From: Clostridia bacterium
Lineage (GTDB): Bacteria > Bacillota > Clostridia > Christensenellales > Borkfalkiaceae
Assembly (NCBI GenBank): GCA_017621155.1
Contig: JAGATP010000044.1
Location: forward strand, 41,882 to 105,881
Reading direction: 5' to 3'
DNA: 64,000 nt
The stretch's first letter is position 1, and every line of letters starts with the position of its first letter. The notes beneath the pieces are model-generated. The model did not search any database and was not told the origin of the DNA. It was given only the letters and a program-made list of their open reading frames with translations. A program made the translations under genes and the position numbers. Below, one piece after another: positions 23,450 through 32,926 of the stretch.

Positions 23450-24744
23450 CCGCATTTTCATGGATAATAATATTAATCACAAATTTTGGGACAATGATTT
23501 TAGCGGCGGAATTGATGTTTTGTTTCCATTTCAAACGGAGAAAATATTTTTGGGCTCGTTTCGGATTGAGTGTGCCTATATTCATTGCGTTGTCCGTTTT
23601 ATTTTCCACAGGAGAGTTTGTTCAGTTTTTTATTATAGGCGAATGGTTTTCATTTTACTTTTTACTCGATTTTTTACTTTCGCTTTTCATAATATGGTTG
23701 TGTTTCGATATAGGATTTAAAACCGTATTGTTCTTTTCCGCCGCAGCGTACTCTATACAACATCTAACTTACAACATAATACAGCTCATAAATCCAATTT
23801 TATTCGGTTTTATTAATAACGCTTTCCTTCAACGCTTTATGTTTTTGCTTATGACGGTAATAATTTATGCGTGCATATATTTATTGCTCAGAAAAAACAT
23901 AAAAAACAACGAAATAATTAACTTCCAAAGTACTACGCTGATGATTATAGTTTTGGCTGTTATCATGCTTACCTATGTGATTAGTATGTGGGTGACTTTC
24001 GATTTAAATCAATTTGACACCGCCTATAAAATAATAGATACCTGTTGCTGTTTGCTTTTGTTGTACGTACAGTTCGGTATATCCGAAAGAGCCAGACTGA
24101 AGAACGAAAGAGAATTAATGGAACAAATACTGCACAAGGAAGAAGCTCAGCACAAAATTTCAAAAGAAAATATCGAACTTATAAATTTAAAATGCCATGA
24201 TATTAAGCATCAGTTGTCCGCGATTCGCAGTATTGACAATATGAAAGAGCAGGAACAAAATATACGCAATATAGAAGAAGCAATCCGAATATATGATTGT
24301 TCGGTAAAAACGGGCAACGACGCGTTGGACGTGGTATTAACAGAAAAGTCGTTGTATTGCGAGAAATATCACATTTTACTAAATTGCATGATTGACGGAC
24401 AAAAGTTGCAATTTATTGAAAGCGTGGACGTATATTCGCTTTTCGGCAATATTATAGATAATGCGATAGAGAGCGTGTATAATTTAACTGACGAAGATAA
24501 GCGGGTAATAGAATTAACAGTAAAATGCGAAAAAGGCGCTTTGTTAGTGCATGCCGAAAATTATTGCGAAAAGCAACTTAAATTTGAAAACGGCTTACCT
24601 GTTACGACGAAGTCGGATAAAAATTATCACGGGTTCGGCGTGAAAAGTATTAAATATCTTTCGGAAAAATACGGTGGGACACTGGACATGTTTGTGGAAA
24701 ATAATATTTTTAACGTGAATATTTTATTTCCCGTAACCGAATAA
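23446..24744 (+). CDS. GHKL (AgrC-like) sensor histidine kinase, module 2 (AT-rich)
   Basis: 432 residues, with about six N-terminal membrane helices (to residue 210), phospho-acceptor His251 in KCHDIKHQL, N-box LFGNIIDNAIES and G-box NYHGFGVKSIKYLSEKYGG. It is coupled to the regulator by an ATGA overlap and ends before a strong terminator, so sensor and regulator form a separate transcript from the lipoprotein and GH3. The codon use is AT-rich. The signal is unknown. Similarity to kinases 1 and 3 is clear in the ATPase half and weak in the membrane half, as expected if the inputs differ. Confidence 0.9.
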   Translation: MTAFSWIIILITNFGTMILAAELMFCFHFKRRKYFWARFGLSVPIFIALSVLFSTGEFVQFFIIGEWFSFYFLLDFLLSLFIIWLCFDIGFKTVLFFSAAAYSIQHLTYNIIQLINPILFGFINNAFLQRFMFLLMTVIIYACIYLLLRKNIKNNEIINFQSTTLMIIVLAVIMLTYVISMWVTFDLNQFDTAYKIIDTCCCLLLLYVQFGISERARLKNERELMEQILHKEEAQHKISKENIELINLKCHDIKHQLSAIRSIDNMKEQEQNIRNIEEAIRIYDCSVKTGNDALDVVLTEKSLYCEKYHILLNCMIDGQKLQFIESVDVYSLFGNIIDNAIESVYNLTDEDKRVIELTVKCEKGALLVHAENYCEKQLKFENGLPVTTKSDKNYHGFGVKSIKYLSEKYGGTLDMFVENNIFNVNILFPVTE

Positions 24745-24762
24745 TCGAACAAAATTTGTTTA

Positions 24763-24797
24763 GAAGGAGAATCCATGAAATTCTCCTTCTTGTTTTT
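24763..24797 (+). terminator. intrinsic terminator after kinase 2
   Basis: GAAGGAGAA (24763-24771) pairs with TTCTCCTTC (24781-24789), followed by a T-rich run. Confidence 0.8.
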
Positions 24798-24941
24798 TTA
24801 TGCCTCTAAAAGGTACAGTTTAAGCCAAAGTCAGATAAAGTTTTTTCAATATGATAAGATACAGGCAATGAAAGCGCAAATTGTAAATATGAAAGAATGC
24901 AGTTGTGCCGTAAATTAATCTTATTATTGGAGGTAAAATTG

Positions 24942-26003
24942 TTGAAAAAAGGAAAAAAGACTTGGATTGCTTCAATGGCAATTGCGTGTACGGGATGCTT
25001 GTGTATCGGATTATTCGGATGCGATAGGCAAACACCGTTAACTTTTGAAGGCGGAAAGACCGTGTATTACACGACGGATACCGAATTCGCTACTGAGGGC
25101 TTACGCGTTTATTACGGTGAAAAACAGTTGGCTGAAAGCGAGTATAAGGTAGATGCAACAGCGGTAGATTTTTCTAAGCCGGGTACCTACGTTGTGAATG
25201 TATCGTATATCACTGCGGAAAATGAGCAGGAAAAGGTACTTTCAACGGGCAGCATAGAAATACAAGTTGTTGAAGACACCGTTGATTTTTTGTATGTTGA
25301 AAATTATCGTGCTTTGATTTCAACTTATGCAACGAGTTATAACGGCGGGGACTATCTGAAAGTTGTTGCAAGCTACATCAGCGGTAAAGATTTGGATGTT
25401 AGCTCACAGGTTAATATCGATACGTCAAAAGTTGATTTTGGTAAGTTAGGAACTTACGACGTGGGTATTTCGTTCGGAGGAGCGGAAGCTGATCCGATAA
25501 GCATTTCGGTGGTTGATTCTGTTGCGGTTGAGGCGAGCGGACGTATAGAAGCCGAAAGTTGTGAGCTTAGTGCGATGACGCCGGGTGCAACGTTGTTCGG
25601 CGCTACAACCGTTGTCGGTCAAGCCGCCGATGCAAGCGGTGGTATGTGTATTACGAATACGCATTCGGAGGGGAATGCGTTGTATTATGATTTTGTTTCC
25701 GATACGACGGTATCAAGTACGTTGACTTTTACAATGCGTGCTACAGGCTTAATGGTTTTTGATAACGGTATCAAAGTCGTAACTACGCCTGCGGATTTAA
25801 GCAAAGTTTTAAGCGTTTACGTAAATGGTACGAAAGTATCTTTGACGGGAACAACCGAAGATGGCTGGAAAGATTTTGCGACAACGGTAAATTTGACCGC
25901 AGGTGAAAACACTTTGAAAATCGTCTGGGAAGAGGGGATAGGAATAGACATTGATTATTTCACCTTCTCTACTGCGATTGGCGCTTTCAGCGTAGCGGAA
26001 TGA
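24942..26003 (+). CDS. lipoprotein with Ig-like repeats and CBM6/35-like domain, module 2
   Basis: About 353 residues. The signal ends in the lipobox LFGC, so it is lipid-anchored outside. Two bacterial Ig-like units follow (about 30-100 and 105-180, ending KPGTYVVNVSY and KLGTYDVGISF). The C-terminal half begins IEAESCELS and ends LTAGENTLKIVWEEGIGIDIDYF, the pattern of CBM6/CBM35 carbohydrate-binding modules. The start is TTG at 24942 or 24939; GGAGG at 24929 fits both. It precedes the GH3 gene by 30 bp and probably captures the glycan for that enzyme. Confidence 0.8.
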   Translation: MKKGKKTWIASMAIACTGCLCIGLFGCDRQTPLTFEGGKTVYYTTDTEFATEGLRVYYGEKQLAESEYKVDATAVDFSKPGTYVVNVSYITAENEQEKVLSTGSIEIQVVEDTVDFLYVENYRALISTYATSYNGGDYLKVVASYISGKDLDVSSQVNIDTSKVDFGKLGTYDVGISFGGAEADPISISVVDSVAVEASGRIEAESCELSAMTPGATLFGATTVVGQAADASGGMCITNTHSEGNALYYDFVSDTTVSSTLTFTMRATGLMVFDNGIKVVTTPADLSKVLSVYVNGTKVSLTGTTEDGWKDFATTVNLTAGENTLKIVWEEGIGIDIDYFTFSTAIGAFSVAE

Positions 26004-26033
26004 TAAGGGTTAATAAAATTCAGGAGTAAATAT

Positions 26034-29000
26034 ATGGAAAAGAAAAAGTCGAAAAAAGGATTGATACTGTGGAGTGTCCTGTCGGGCGTAACTGCTATTT
26101 TACTCGCGGCCGTTCTGATAGGTACCTATTTTGCATGGGTTTATCAGGCTATGGTCAGCGTGTTTTTGGAGACGCCGATGAGCGTGGTAAAGTATTATGA
26201 TGAAAACGGCAAAGAGGTTGACGGAAGCGAATATACCGGAGGAAAATTTACAAGTGAGTTCAACTCCGATAAAGAGTTACAAGCTTACGAATATGGCGTA
26301 TGCGAAGAAATAGTGGGCGAGGGCGCAGTGCTGCTTAAAAATAACGGTGCGTTGCCTTTATCAAAAGGCGAAAAGGTAAGCTGTTTCAGCCACTCATCCG
26401 TCGATATCGTTTACGGCGGTACGGGTTCCGGTTCGGTAGATACTTCAACGGCGCCTACGCTCAAACAGTCTTTATCGGATGCGGGCTTGCAGGTGAATGC
26501 TGCTCTTTGGAATTTTTATGAGAAAGGGGCAGGGTCAAGTTATAAGCGCGCAACAGGTGCAATGAATACCGGTTATGACCAACAATACAAGATAAACGAG
26601 GTACCTTGGAGCAAATTTACCAAGGCGCAGACGAATACCTTTGCCGCGTACGGAGATGCGGCGATTGTGGTAATTGCGCGTTCGGGCGGTGAAGGAACAG
26701 ACCTCGCTCAGGATATGCGTCACGAGTTGACCGAAGCGAATGTAAATCATAATCACTATCTTGCTCTTTCGGACGAAGAAAAGGAAATGTTTTCCGAACT
26801 GGGCAAGCTCAAAGCGAACGGTACTTTTAAGAAAATTATCGTTTTGGTAAATGTAGCCAACGCGATGGAATTGGGCTTTCTGAATAACAGTAGTTACGGT
26901 ATCGATGCTGCACTGTGGATAGGACCCGTAGGTCAGACGGGACTGAATGCGGCCGCGGATATTCTCGTTGGCGATATCAATCCTTCGGGTAGACTTAACG
27001 ATACGTATGCATTGTGCGCAAAGTCCTCGCCCGCGATCAGAAACAGCGGAAGTTTTGATTTTACAAATTTAAATGATTTTGCGAAGTTGGATTTTGGCAC
27101 ATATACAAACGGACATTACGTTGTGGAGCAGGAGGGAATTTACGTCGGTTATCGTTATTATGAAACGAGATACGAAGACTGTGTGCTCGGACAGGGGAAC
27201 GCGGCTTCAAAAGCAGGTGTATACGAATCGACAAATAACTGGAATTATTCGCAGGAAGTAATGTTTCCCTTCGGGTACGGGCTTTCTTACACGACCTTCG
27301 AGTACAGTAATATGACGTTCTCAGAAAGTAAGGACGGAAAAACCTTCGATATTACTGTGACGGTTAAAAATACGGGAGATATGGCAGGGAAAACACCCAT
27401 TGAAATTTACGCGCAGTCGCCTTATACAGACTACGATAAGCAGAATAAGGTCGAAAAGTCCGCTATTCAGCTGTGCGGTTTTACAAAGACGGAAAAGTTG
27501 AATCCCAACGAATCCAAGACTTATACTGTTACGGTAAAAAAGAGCGATTTGAAGTCTTACGATTATACGAACGCTAAAACCTATATTCTCGACGCGGGTG
27601 ATTATTATTTTACGGTAGGACAGAATGTGCACGACGCGTTAAACAATATTCTGGCGGCAAAGGGTAAAAGCACTGCCGACGGGATGACGGCTAACGGGAA
27701 CGCCGATTTGACGGCAAAGTGGTCTTTGGACGAACTTGACAAAATTACTTTTGCAAAAGATGAAATAACGGGCAAAGCCATTACGAATCTGTTTGACGAC
27801 GCAGATCTTTCTTATTACGGAATAGACGTAACTTATCTCAGTCGTAGCGATTGGGCAGGAACTTATCCCGTAGGTTATAAAGGCACTTATAGTTCTACCG
27901 GTGTGTATAACACCGTTTCGGATTTAACGCTCACCGCGACCGACGAGATGATTCACGATTTGGCAATCTGCAATTACGAACAGGATACGTCGGTTACTCA
28001 AATGCCCACGATGGGCTCGACTGCTACGCATCGTTCGCTTGTAGAGGCAAAGGGCCTTGCCTATGACGACAGTGTGTATGAAGAATTGTTGAATCAGATG
28101 AGTTGGGAAGAGATGCTTAAGCTTGTTACTGTTTCGGGCTATCAAACGCCTGCGATAGAGTCGATCAATAAGCCTGCTACGTTAGACAGGGATGGCCCTG
28201 CGGGAATTTCCGGTAACTTCTATGGCGGTAAAAGCTGCATGGCATATCCCGGCGAAGTGGTCATGGCTTCCACTTGGAACATTGAACTCGTTGAAAAAAT
28301 GGGTAAATGCATCGGTGAAGATGCGCTTGCAATAGGCTACGCAGGTTGGTATGCACCCGCTATCAATATTCACAGAACTCCTTTCTCGGGAAGGAATTTC
28401 GAATACTATTCTGAAGACGGATATATTTCGGGAGTGCTCGGTGCAATAACCGTTAAAGAAGTTCAGAAAAAGGGCGTTTATTGCTATGTTAAGCATTTCG
28501 CATTCAACGATCAGGAAATCAACCGTTTAGGTTATGCCGGTTTCTTTAACGAACAGTCTGCTCGCGAAATTTGGCTGAAAGGCTTTGAAGGAACGATTAA
28601 GGATGGCGACGCTATGGCCGTTATGACTTCGTTAACGCGTGTCGGCTGTAAATGGGCGTCCGCTCATAAAGGTCTTATGACCGATTTGTTGAGAGGCGAG
28701 TGGGGCTTTGACGGATTTGCTCTCACCGACGGAACCTTATGGGATTATCAGGACGTTCGCACAGGGTTAATGGCAGGTACCGACGGGTGGCTTCAGGCAG
28801 GTACATCCTATTATAATAAAGAGAATACCGAAGCGAATAGAAACGATGCTTCCCTTACCTGGCGCATGAGAGAAGCATGCCACAGAATGCTTTATGTATT
28901 TGCGAATAGTTCTGCAATGAATCCCTATATTTCCGAAAGCGGTATTACCGCAAAAACTGTTTTGGTTACGCCCTGGTGGAAACCTGCAATTATAACAGTT

Positions 29001-29090
29001 GACGCGGTCGTGGGGCTTTGCTTTGTTGCTTGTGTTGCAATGCTGTCTTTGCAGATTGTGAAACATACAAAAAACAAGCAGGATGATTAA
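26034..29090 (+). CDS. membrane-anchored, circularly permuted GH3 glycosidase, module 2 (AT-rich)
   Basis: 1018 residues, same reversed layout as module 1: N-terminal membrane helix (about 10-36), alpha/beta sandwich starting GAVLLKNNGALPLS near residue 98, fibronectin-III-like domain (about 425-550), barrel domain with DRDGPAGIS, HRTPFSGRNFEYYSEDG, VKHFAFNDQEINR and nucleophile Asp899 in ALTDG, and a C-terminal membrane helix (about 985-1007). The codon after the nucleophile region differs from the common TDW. It follows the CBM lipoprotein in one operon. The AT-rich composition marks the whole module as foreign to its surroundings. Confidence 0.88.
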   Translation: MEKKKSKKGLILWSVLSGVTAILLAAVLIGTYFAWVYQAMVSVFLETPMSVVKYYDENGKEVDGSEYTGGKFTSEFNSDKELQAYEYGVCEEIVGEGAVLLKNNGALPLSKGEKVSCFSHSSVDIVYGGTGSGSVDTSTAPTLKQSLSDAGLQVNAALWNFYEKGAGSSYKRATGAMNTGYDQQYKINEVPWSKFTKAQTNTFAAYGDAAIVVIARSGGEGTDLAQDMRHELTEANVNHNHYLALSDEEKEMFSELGKLKANGTFKKIIVLVNVANAMELGFLNNSSYGIDAALWIGPVGQTGLNAAADILVGDINPSGRLNDTYALCAKSSPAIRNSGSFDFTNLNDFAKLDFGTYTNGHYVVEQEGIYVGYRYYETRYEDCVLGQGNAASKAGVYESTNNWNYSQEVMFPFGYGLSYTTFEYSNMTFSESKDGKTFDITVTVKNTGDMAGKTPIEIYAQSPYTDYDKQNKVEKSAIQLCGFTKTEKLNPNESKTYTVTVKKSDLKSYDYTNAKTYILDAGDYYFTVGQNVHDALNNILAAKGKSTADGMTANGNADLTAKWSLDELDKITFAKDEITGKAITNLFDDADLSYYGIDVTYLSRSDWAGTYPVGYKGTYSSTGVYNTVSDLTLTATDEMIHDLAICNYEQDTSVTQMPTMGSTATHRSLVEAKGLAYDDSVYEELLNQMSWEEMLKLVTVSGYQTPAIESINKPATLDRDGPAGISGNFYGGKSCMAYPGEVVMASTWNIELVEKMGKCIGEDALAIGYAGWYAPAINIHRTPFSGRNFEYYSEDGYISGVLGAITVKEVQKKGVYCYVKHFAFNDQEINRLGYAGFFNEQSAREIWLKGFEGTIKDGDAMAVMTSLTRVGCKWASAHKGLMTDLLRGEWGFDGFALTDGTLWDYQDVRTGLMAGTDGWLQAGTSYYNKENTEANRNDASLTWRMREACHRMLYVFANSSAMNPYISESGITAKTVLVTPWWKPAIITVDAVVGLCFVACVAMLSLQIVKHTKNKQDD

Positions 29091-29133
29091 ACGGATTATG
29101 CAAAAAGAGTGTGGATTTTTCCTCTAACCAATC

Positions 29134-29209
29134 TTCGTGACGTGGCCGGTAATTACCACGCTTTGACAAAGAACGCAAGTACCGCAGGGCAAAACCCTGC
29201 GGTATTTTT
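29134..29209 (+). repeat. 76-bp direct repeat, right copy
   Basis: Identical to 22238-22313. It carries a cut-off 3' end of the small membrane gene plus its terminator (hairpin 29180-29204), which now ends the module 2 transcript. Confidence 0.95.
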
Positions 29210-29219
29210 CGTCGTCCCC

Positions 29220-29248
29220 TTTACTTTTCGGAAAAAGTATGATATAAT
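29220..29248 (+). promoter_or_regulatory. promoter of the YitT gene
   Basis: TATAAT (29243-29248) with a weak TTTACT (29220-29225) 17 bp upstream; AAAAGGAG follows before the ATG. Confidence 0.55.
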
Positions 29249-29268
29249 CTCAAAAAAAGGAGATTTGA

Positions 29269-30261
29269 ATGAAGGGACAATTTTCTTGGATTAATTTTCT
29301 GGCGCTCACTTTGGCGGGTGCGATCAACGCCGTCGGCATCACGCTGTTTTTGGCTGCGGTCAATTTGTACGACAGCGGACTTTCGGGTCTTTCCATGTTT
29401 TTGGGAAGGCTCCTTCCGGGGCTTCCGATGTCCGTCTTTCTCATCCTCCTCAACGTCCCTTTTTTGCTCCTCGGCATGAAAAAACAGGGAGTGCCCTTTA
29501 CGGTGTATTCCATTTATGCGGTCGCGGTTTATTCGCTGACTGCCTTTCTCATCGGGCTGATTCTTCCCGATAGCGCGGACTCTCCCGTCGTGGGGAGCGA
29601 CCTCTTTCTCTGCGCCGTGTTCGGCGGCGTGCTTTCGGGCATCGGCAGCGGACTTACCATTCGCTTTGGAGGCTCGCTTGACGGAATCGAGGTTTGCGGC
29701 GTTATCTTTGCGCGTCCGCTCGGCATTACCGTGGGTAATTTCGTCATGGTTTTTAACGTCGTCTTATACGTTCTAGTGGGAGCGGTGTTCGGAAGTTGGC
29801 AGCTTCCCCTCTATTCCATTGTGGCGTACTTCGTCAACTCCAAGGCGCTCGACTTCATCGTCGACGGTATCGATAAGACGAGAGCGGCGATGATCGTCAC
29901 CTCCGAACCCGAAAAGCTCGGAAAGGAGCTGTCCGAAGCGTTCGGAAGGGGCATTACCGTCTGGCAGGGAGAGGGCTTTTATTCGAAGTCGAATAAGTCC
30001 ATTCTGTACTGCGTCATCAACCGCTTTCAGATGGCAAAGCTCAAAAACATCGTCAAGCACAACGACCCGCTCGCATTCGTCACGATCAGCGAGGTGAGCG
30101 ACGTTTTAGGTACTTCCCTCAAGTACGGCGCGAAAATCAAAAAGAAGGAAGAAAGGGAACAGGCAGCCTCTTCCAAGCCCTTGCAATGTGCCGAGGAAGG
30201 GGAGAAAAAGGAAGGAGAATATGGCAAAGATCACGTCGATGCGCCCGCAAGCGAAGGATAA
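29269..30261 (+). CDS. YitT-family membrane protein
   Basis: 330 residues. Five or six membrane helices (residues 1-200) are followed by a cytoplasmic DUF2179-type domain (FGRGITVWQGEGFYSKSNKSILYCVINRFQMAKLK, LAFVTISEVSDVLG). The tail of about 45 residues is charged and low-complexity. YitT proteins are common in Bacillota, with no settled function. It is the first gene of a housekeeping cluster; recX begins inside its last 41 bp in another frame. Confidence 0.88.
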   Translation: MKGQFSWINFLALTLAGAINAVGITLFLAAVNLYDSGLSGLSMFLGRLLPGLPMSVFLILLNVPFLLLGMKKQGVPFTVYSIYAVAVYSLTAFLIGLILPDSADSPVVGSDLFLCAVFGGVLSGIGSGLTIRFGGSLDGIEVCGVIFARPLGITVGNFVMVFNVVLYVLVGAVFGSWQLPLYSIVAYFVNSKALDFIVDGIDKTRAAMIVTSEPEKLGKELSEAFGRGITVWQGEGFYSKSNKSILYCVINRFQMAKLKNIVKHNDPLAFVTISEVSDVLGTSLKYGAKIKKKEEREQAASSKPLQCAEEGEKKEGEYGKDHVDAPASEG

Positions 30262-30832
30262 AACCCGCTGCAATCTCTATTTGGACGGCGTATTTTACTG
30301 CGGGCTCACGCTGGAATCCGTCGTTAAGTTCCGCTTGAAAGAGGGAATGGAAATCGAGCGGGAAGCGCTCGACTCCATTCAGCTGGAATCCGAAAAGCAG
30401 ACGGCTTTCGACAAGGCGCTCGACCACCTTTCCCATTCGATGAAGACGGAAGCCTCCCTTCGCACCTATCTCAAAAAGAAGGGTTACGTAGAGGTTGTAA
30501 TCGATTCGGTGATGGAAAAGCTCTCTTCCTATGGGTTCGTGGACGATTCGGAGTACGCAAAGCGGTACGCTTCCTCTGCGAGTAAGGGGAAGGGAAAAAG
30601 GCTTATCGCCCTCGAACTTCGGCAAAAGGGCGTGGGAGAGGAGGAAATCGGAGAGGCGATCTCTTCTTTAACGGGGGAGGCCGAGACGGCGAAAGCCTTG
30701 CTCGAGAAGTACATGCGGGGCAAGGAGCGAAGCCGCGAGACGCTCTCCAAGGCGTTTCAATACCTGTTGCGCAGGGGATTCGATTATGAAACCGCCAAAG
30801 AAGCATTGGGAGATATCGATGAAGACGATTAG
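30221..30832 (+). CDS. recX: RecX regulatory protein
   Basis: 203 residues of helical three-repeat architecture; RecX caps and controls RecA filaments. The family patterns are visible: ALDHLSHSMKTEASLRTYLKKKGY, VDDSEYAKRYA, ALELRQKGVGEEEI, and KAFQYLLRRGFDYETAKEAL at the C-terminus. The ATG at 30221 follows GAAGGAG. It overlaps the YitT gene before it and birA after it by 14 bp, so the cluster is tightly packed and probably co-transcribed. recA itself is not in the window. Confidence 0.9.
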   Translation: MAKITSMRPQAKDKTRCNLYLDGVFYCGLTLESVVKFRLKEGMEIEREALDSIQLESEKQTAFDKALDHLSHSMKTEASLRTYLKKKGYVEVVIDSVMEKLSSYGFVDDSEYAKRYASSASKGKGKRLIALELRQKGVGEEEIGEAISSLTGEAETAKALLEKYMRGKERSRETLSKAFQYLLRRGFDYETAKEALGDIDEDD

Positions 30833-31493
30833 GCTCGAACGGGTGGATTCCACCAATCTCTATGCAAAGAAGTTTCAAGAAGACGTCATCGTCATCGCCC
30901 GCGAGCAGACGGCGGGCAGGGGCACGAAAGGGCGGAGCTTTTCCTCGCTCAAGGGGGGATTGTATCTGACCAAGGTCGTCCACGACCTTCCCTTCGGCGC
31001 AGAGGAGCTCTTCCGCGTCATGACGGATGCCGCCGTGGCGGTGTGTAAAACGGCGGAGGCGTTTGGCTTGTACCCTTCGATCAAGTGGGCGAACGACGTG
31101 TTTTTGAACGGAAAAAAGGTGTGCGGCATTCTCATCGAAAACGTGCTTTCGGGGACAAAAATTGCCTCCTCTTCCGTGGGCATCGGCGTCAACGTCAACA
31201 ATCTGATTCCCGAAGAGTTAAAGGGAATCGCAACTTCCTTTTCGGAGGAGGCGGGCAGAGAAATTCCCCTCGACGAGGTGGAAGAAGTTCTCCTGCAATC
31301 TCTGGAAAGACAGTATACTCTGGAAGAATACAAGAGCTATCTGCACTTTTTGGGCAAAAAAATTACCGTCTATGCCGGAGACGAGTCCTTTGAGGGAATC
31401 GCAAAGGACGTCGACGAGATCGGAAGGCTTCTCGTGGAGCGAGAGGGAAAAATCGCCGCCTATGCGGCGGCGGAGGTGAGCATTCGGCTATGA
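30819..31493 (+). CDS. birA: biotin-[acetyl-CoA carboxylase] ligase
   Basis: Attaches biotin to the carrier protein of biotin enzymes by way of biotinyl-AMP. 224 residues, catalytic domain only, with no N-terminal DNA-binding domain, so it is probably not a repressor. The motifs are VDSTNLYAK, the biotin/ATP loop EQTAGRGTKGRSFSS, IKWANDVFLNGKKVCGILIE and VGIGVNVNN; the small C-terminal SH3-like domain is present. It overlaps recX by 14 bp and the following nnr gene by 4 bp. Confidence 0.93.
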   Translation: MKTIRLERVDSTNLYAKKFQEDVIVIAREQTAGRGTKGRSFSSLKGGLYLTKVVHDLPFGAEELFRVMTDAAVAVCKTAEAFGLYPSIKWANDVFLNGKKVCGILIENVLSGTKIASSSVGIGVNVNNLIPEELKGIATSFSEEAGREIPLDEVEEVLLQSLERQYTLEEYKSYLHFLGKKITVYAGDESFEGIAKDVDEIGRLLVEREGKIAAYAAAEVSIRL

Positions 31494-32926
31494 AACTTTT
31501 GAGCAACGAGGAGATGAGAAGGGCGGACGAGGCGGCAATGCGCGCTCTGCCCCCGCTAACACTGATGGAACGGGCGGGAAGAGCGATTGCCGAAGAGGCA
31601 AGAGAGTACGGCTCGGACTTTTTGGTCGTCTGCGGAAGCGGCAACAACGGGGGCGACGGCTACGTTGCGGCGCGCTATCTGAAAGAATGGGGCTTTGACG
31701 TCTCCGTGCTCGCCGTCTTTTCGCCTAAGTCGGAGGATTGTCGGGCGATGGCTGCGCTTTGGCAGGACGGTGTTTTGGGACGCTTCCCACGGAGGCGGTA
31801 CGGGGTCGTCATCGATTGTCTGTTCGGCACGGGACTTTCCCGTCCCTTGCAAGGAGACGCGGCGGAGGCGGTTTCCTTTATCAACCGCATGGGCGCGTTC
31901 GTCCTTTCCGCCGACATTCCGAGCGGCATCAACGGGGACAACGGCATGACGATGGGGACTGCCGTCAAGGCGGACAAGACGGTCGCCATCGCCTACGCAA
32001 AGCGGGGCTGTTTGATGGCGGACGGCTTGGATTGTTGCGGCAAGCTCGTCGTGAAAGACATCGGCATTCCCTCGGACGAGGGAATCGAGGTGTTGGAAGA
32101 CATCTCTCCCTATTTCCCGCCGAGAAGGAGAAACGTGCACAAGGGCACGTTCGGCAGGGCTTGCCTGATTGCAGGGAGCATGGCTTATTCGGGCGCGGGG
32201 CTACTCGCCCTTTCCGCACTTCTCAAGACGGGCGTGGGCTATGCCGAGCTCAACACGGGGCGGGATGTTCTGCCTCATTATATCGGCAAATTCCCCGAAG
32301 CGCTCCTTTCCGTCATGGGGGAGGATCGGGAACACCTTTTGGGTGCGAAATGCATCGGCATCGGCTGCGGACTTACGACTTCTCCCGAGGTTTACGAGGA
32401 GCTTTGCTTTCTCTTCGAGCACTACGAAGGGACGCTCGTCATCGATGCGGACGGGCTCAATGCACTCGCAAAGTTCGGGGTACAGGCATTGAAGCAAAAG
32501 GCTTGCAAGGTCGTTCTGACCCCGCATCCCAAGGAATTTTCGAGGCTTTCCGGAAAAACGACGGAAGAGATTGCCGCAGACCCCGTAGGGGAAGCCAAGG
32601 CGTTTGCGCGGGAATACGGCGTGATCGTCCTTTTGAAGGGGGCTTCTTCCGTGATTACGGACGGGGAGAAGACCTATCTCAACGTCACCGGCTCTCCCGC
32701 CCTTGCGAAGGGCGGTTCGGGGGACGTGTTGACGGGACTGATCACGGGGCTGTGCGCTCGCCTTTCTCCCTTGGAGGGAGCTGCCGTCGGCGCGTATCTG
32801 CTCGGAAAAGCGGGCGAGCTTGCCGAAAAAAAGCGGGGCGTTTACTCCGCCACCGCTACGGACGTATTGGAGGAAATTCCCTCATGCCTTCACTCTGCTG
32901 CCGAACAGGCGGAGCGAAAGGGATAA
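31490..32926 (+). CDS. nnr: bifunctional NAD(P)H-hydrate epimerase and dehydratase
   Basis: Repairs hydrated NADH and NADPH. 478 residues as a fusion of two domains. Residues 1-205 are the YjeF_N epimerase (CGSGNNGGDGYVAARYL, DCLFGTGLSRPL, DIPSGINGDNG). Residues 215-478 are the ribokinase-like ADP-dependent dehydratase (GRACLIAGSMAYSGA, LTPHPKEFSRLSG, and the catalytic loop GSPALAKGGSGDVLTGLI). The ATG overlaps the birA stop. Its 3' end overlaps the convergent membrane-protein gene by about 45 bp. Confidence 0.94.
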   Translation: MKLLSNEEMRRADEAAMRALPPLTLMERAGRAIAEEAREYGSDFLVVCGSGNNGGDGYVAARYLKEWGFDVSVLAVFSPKSEDCRAMAALWQDGVLGRFPRRRYGVVIDCLFGTGLSRPLQGDAAEAVSFINRMGAFVLSADIPSGINGDNGMTMGTAVKADKTVAIAYAKRGCLMADGLDCCGKLVVKDIGIPSDEGIEVLEDISPYFPPRRRNVHKGTFGRACLIAGSMAYSGAGLLALSALLKTGVGYAELNTGRDVLPHYIGKFPEALLSVMGEDREHLLGAKCIGIGCGLTTSPEVYEELCFLFEHYEGTLVIDADGLNALAKFGVQALKQKACKVVLTPHPKEFSRLSGKTTEEIAADPVGEAKAFAREYGVIVLLKGASSVITDGEKTYLNVTGSPALAKGGSGDVLTGLITGLCARLSPLEGAAVGAYLLGKAGELAEKKRGVYSATATDVLEEIPSCLHSAAEQAERKG

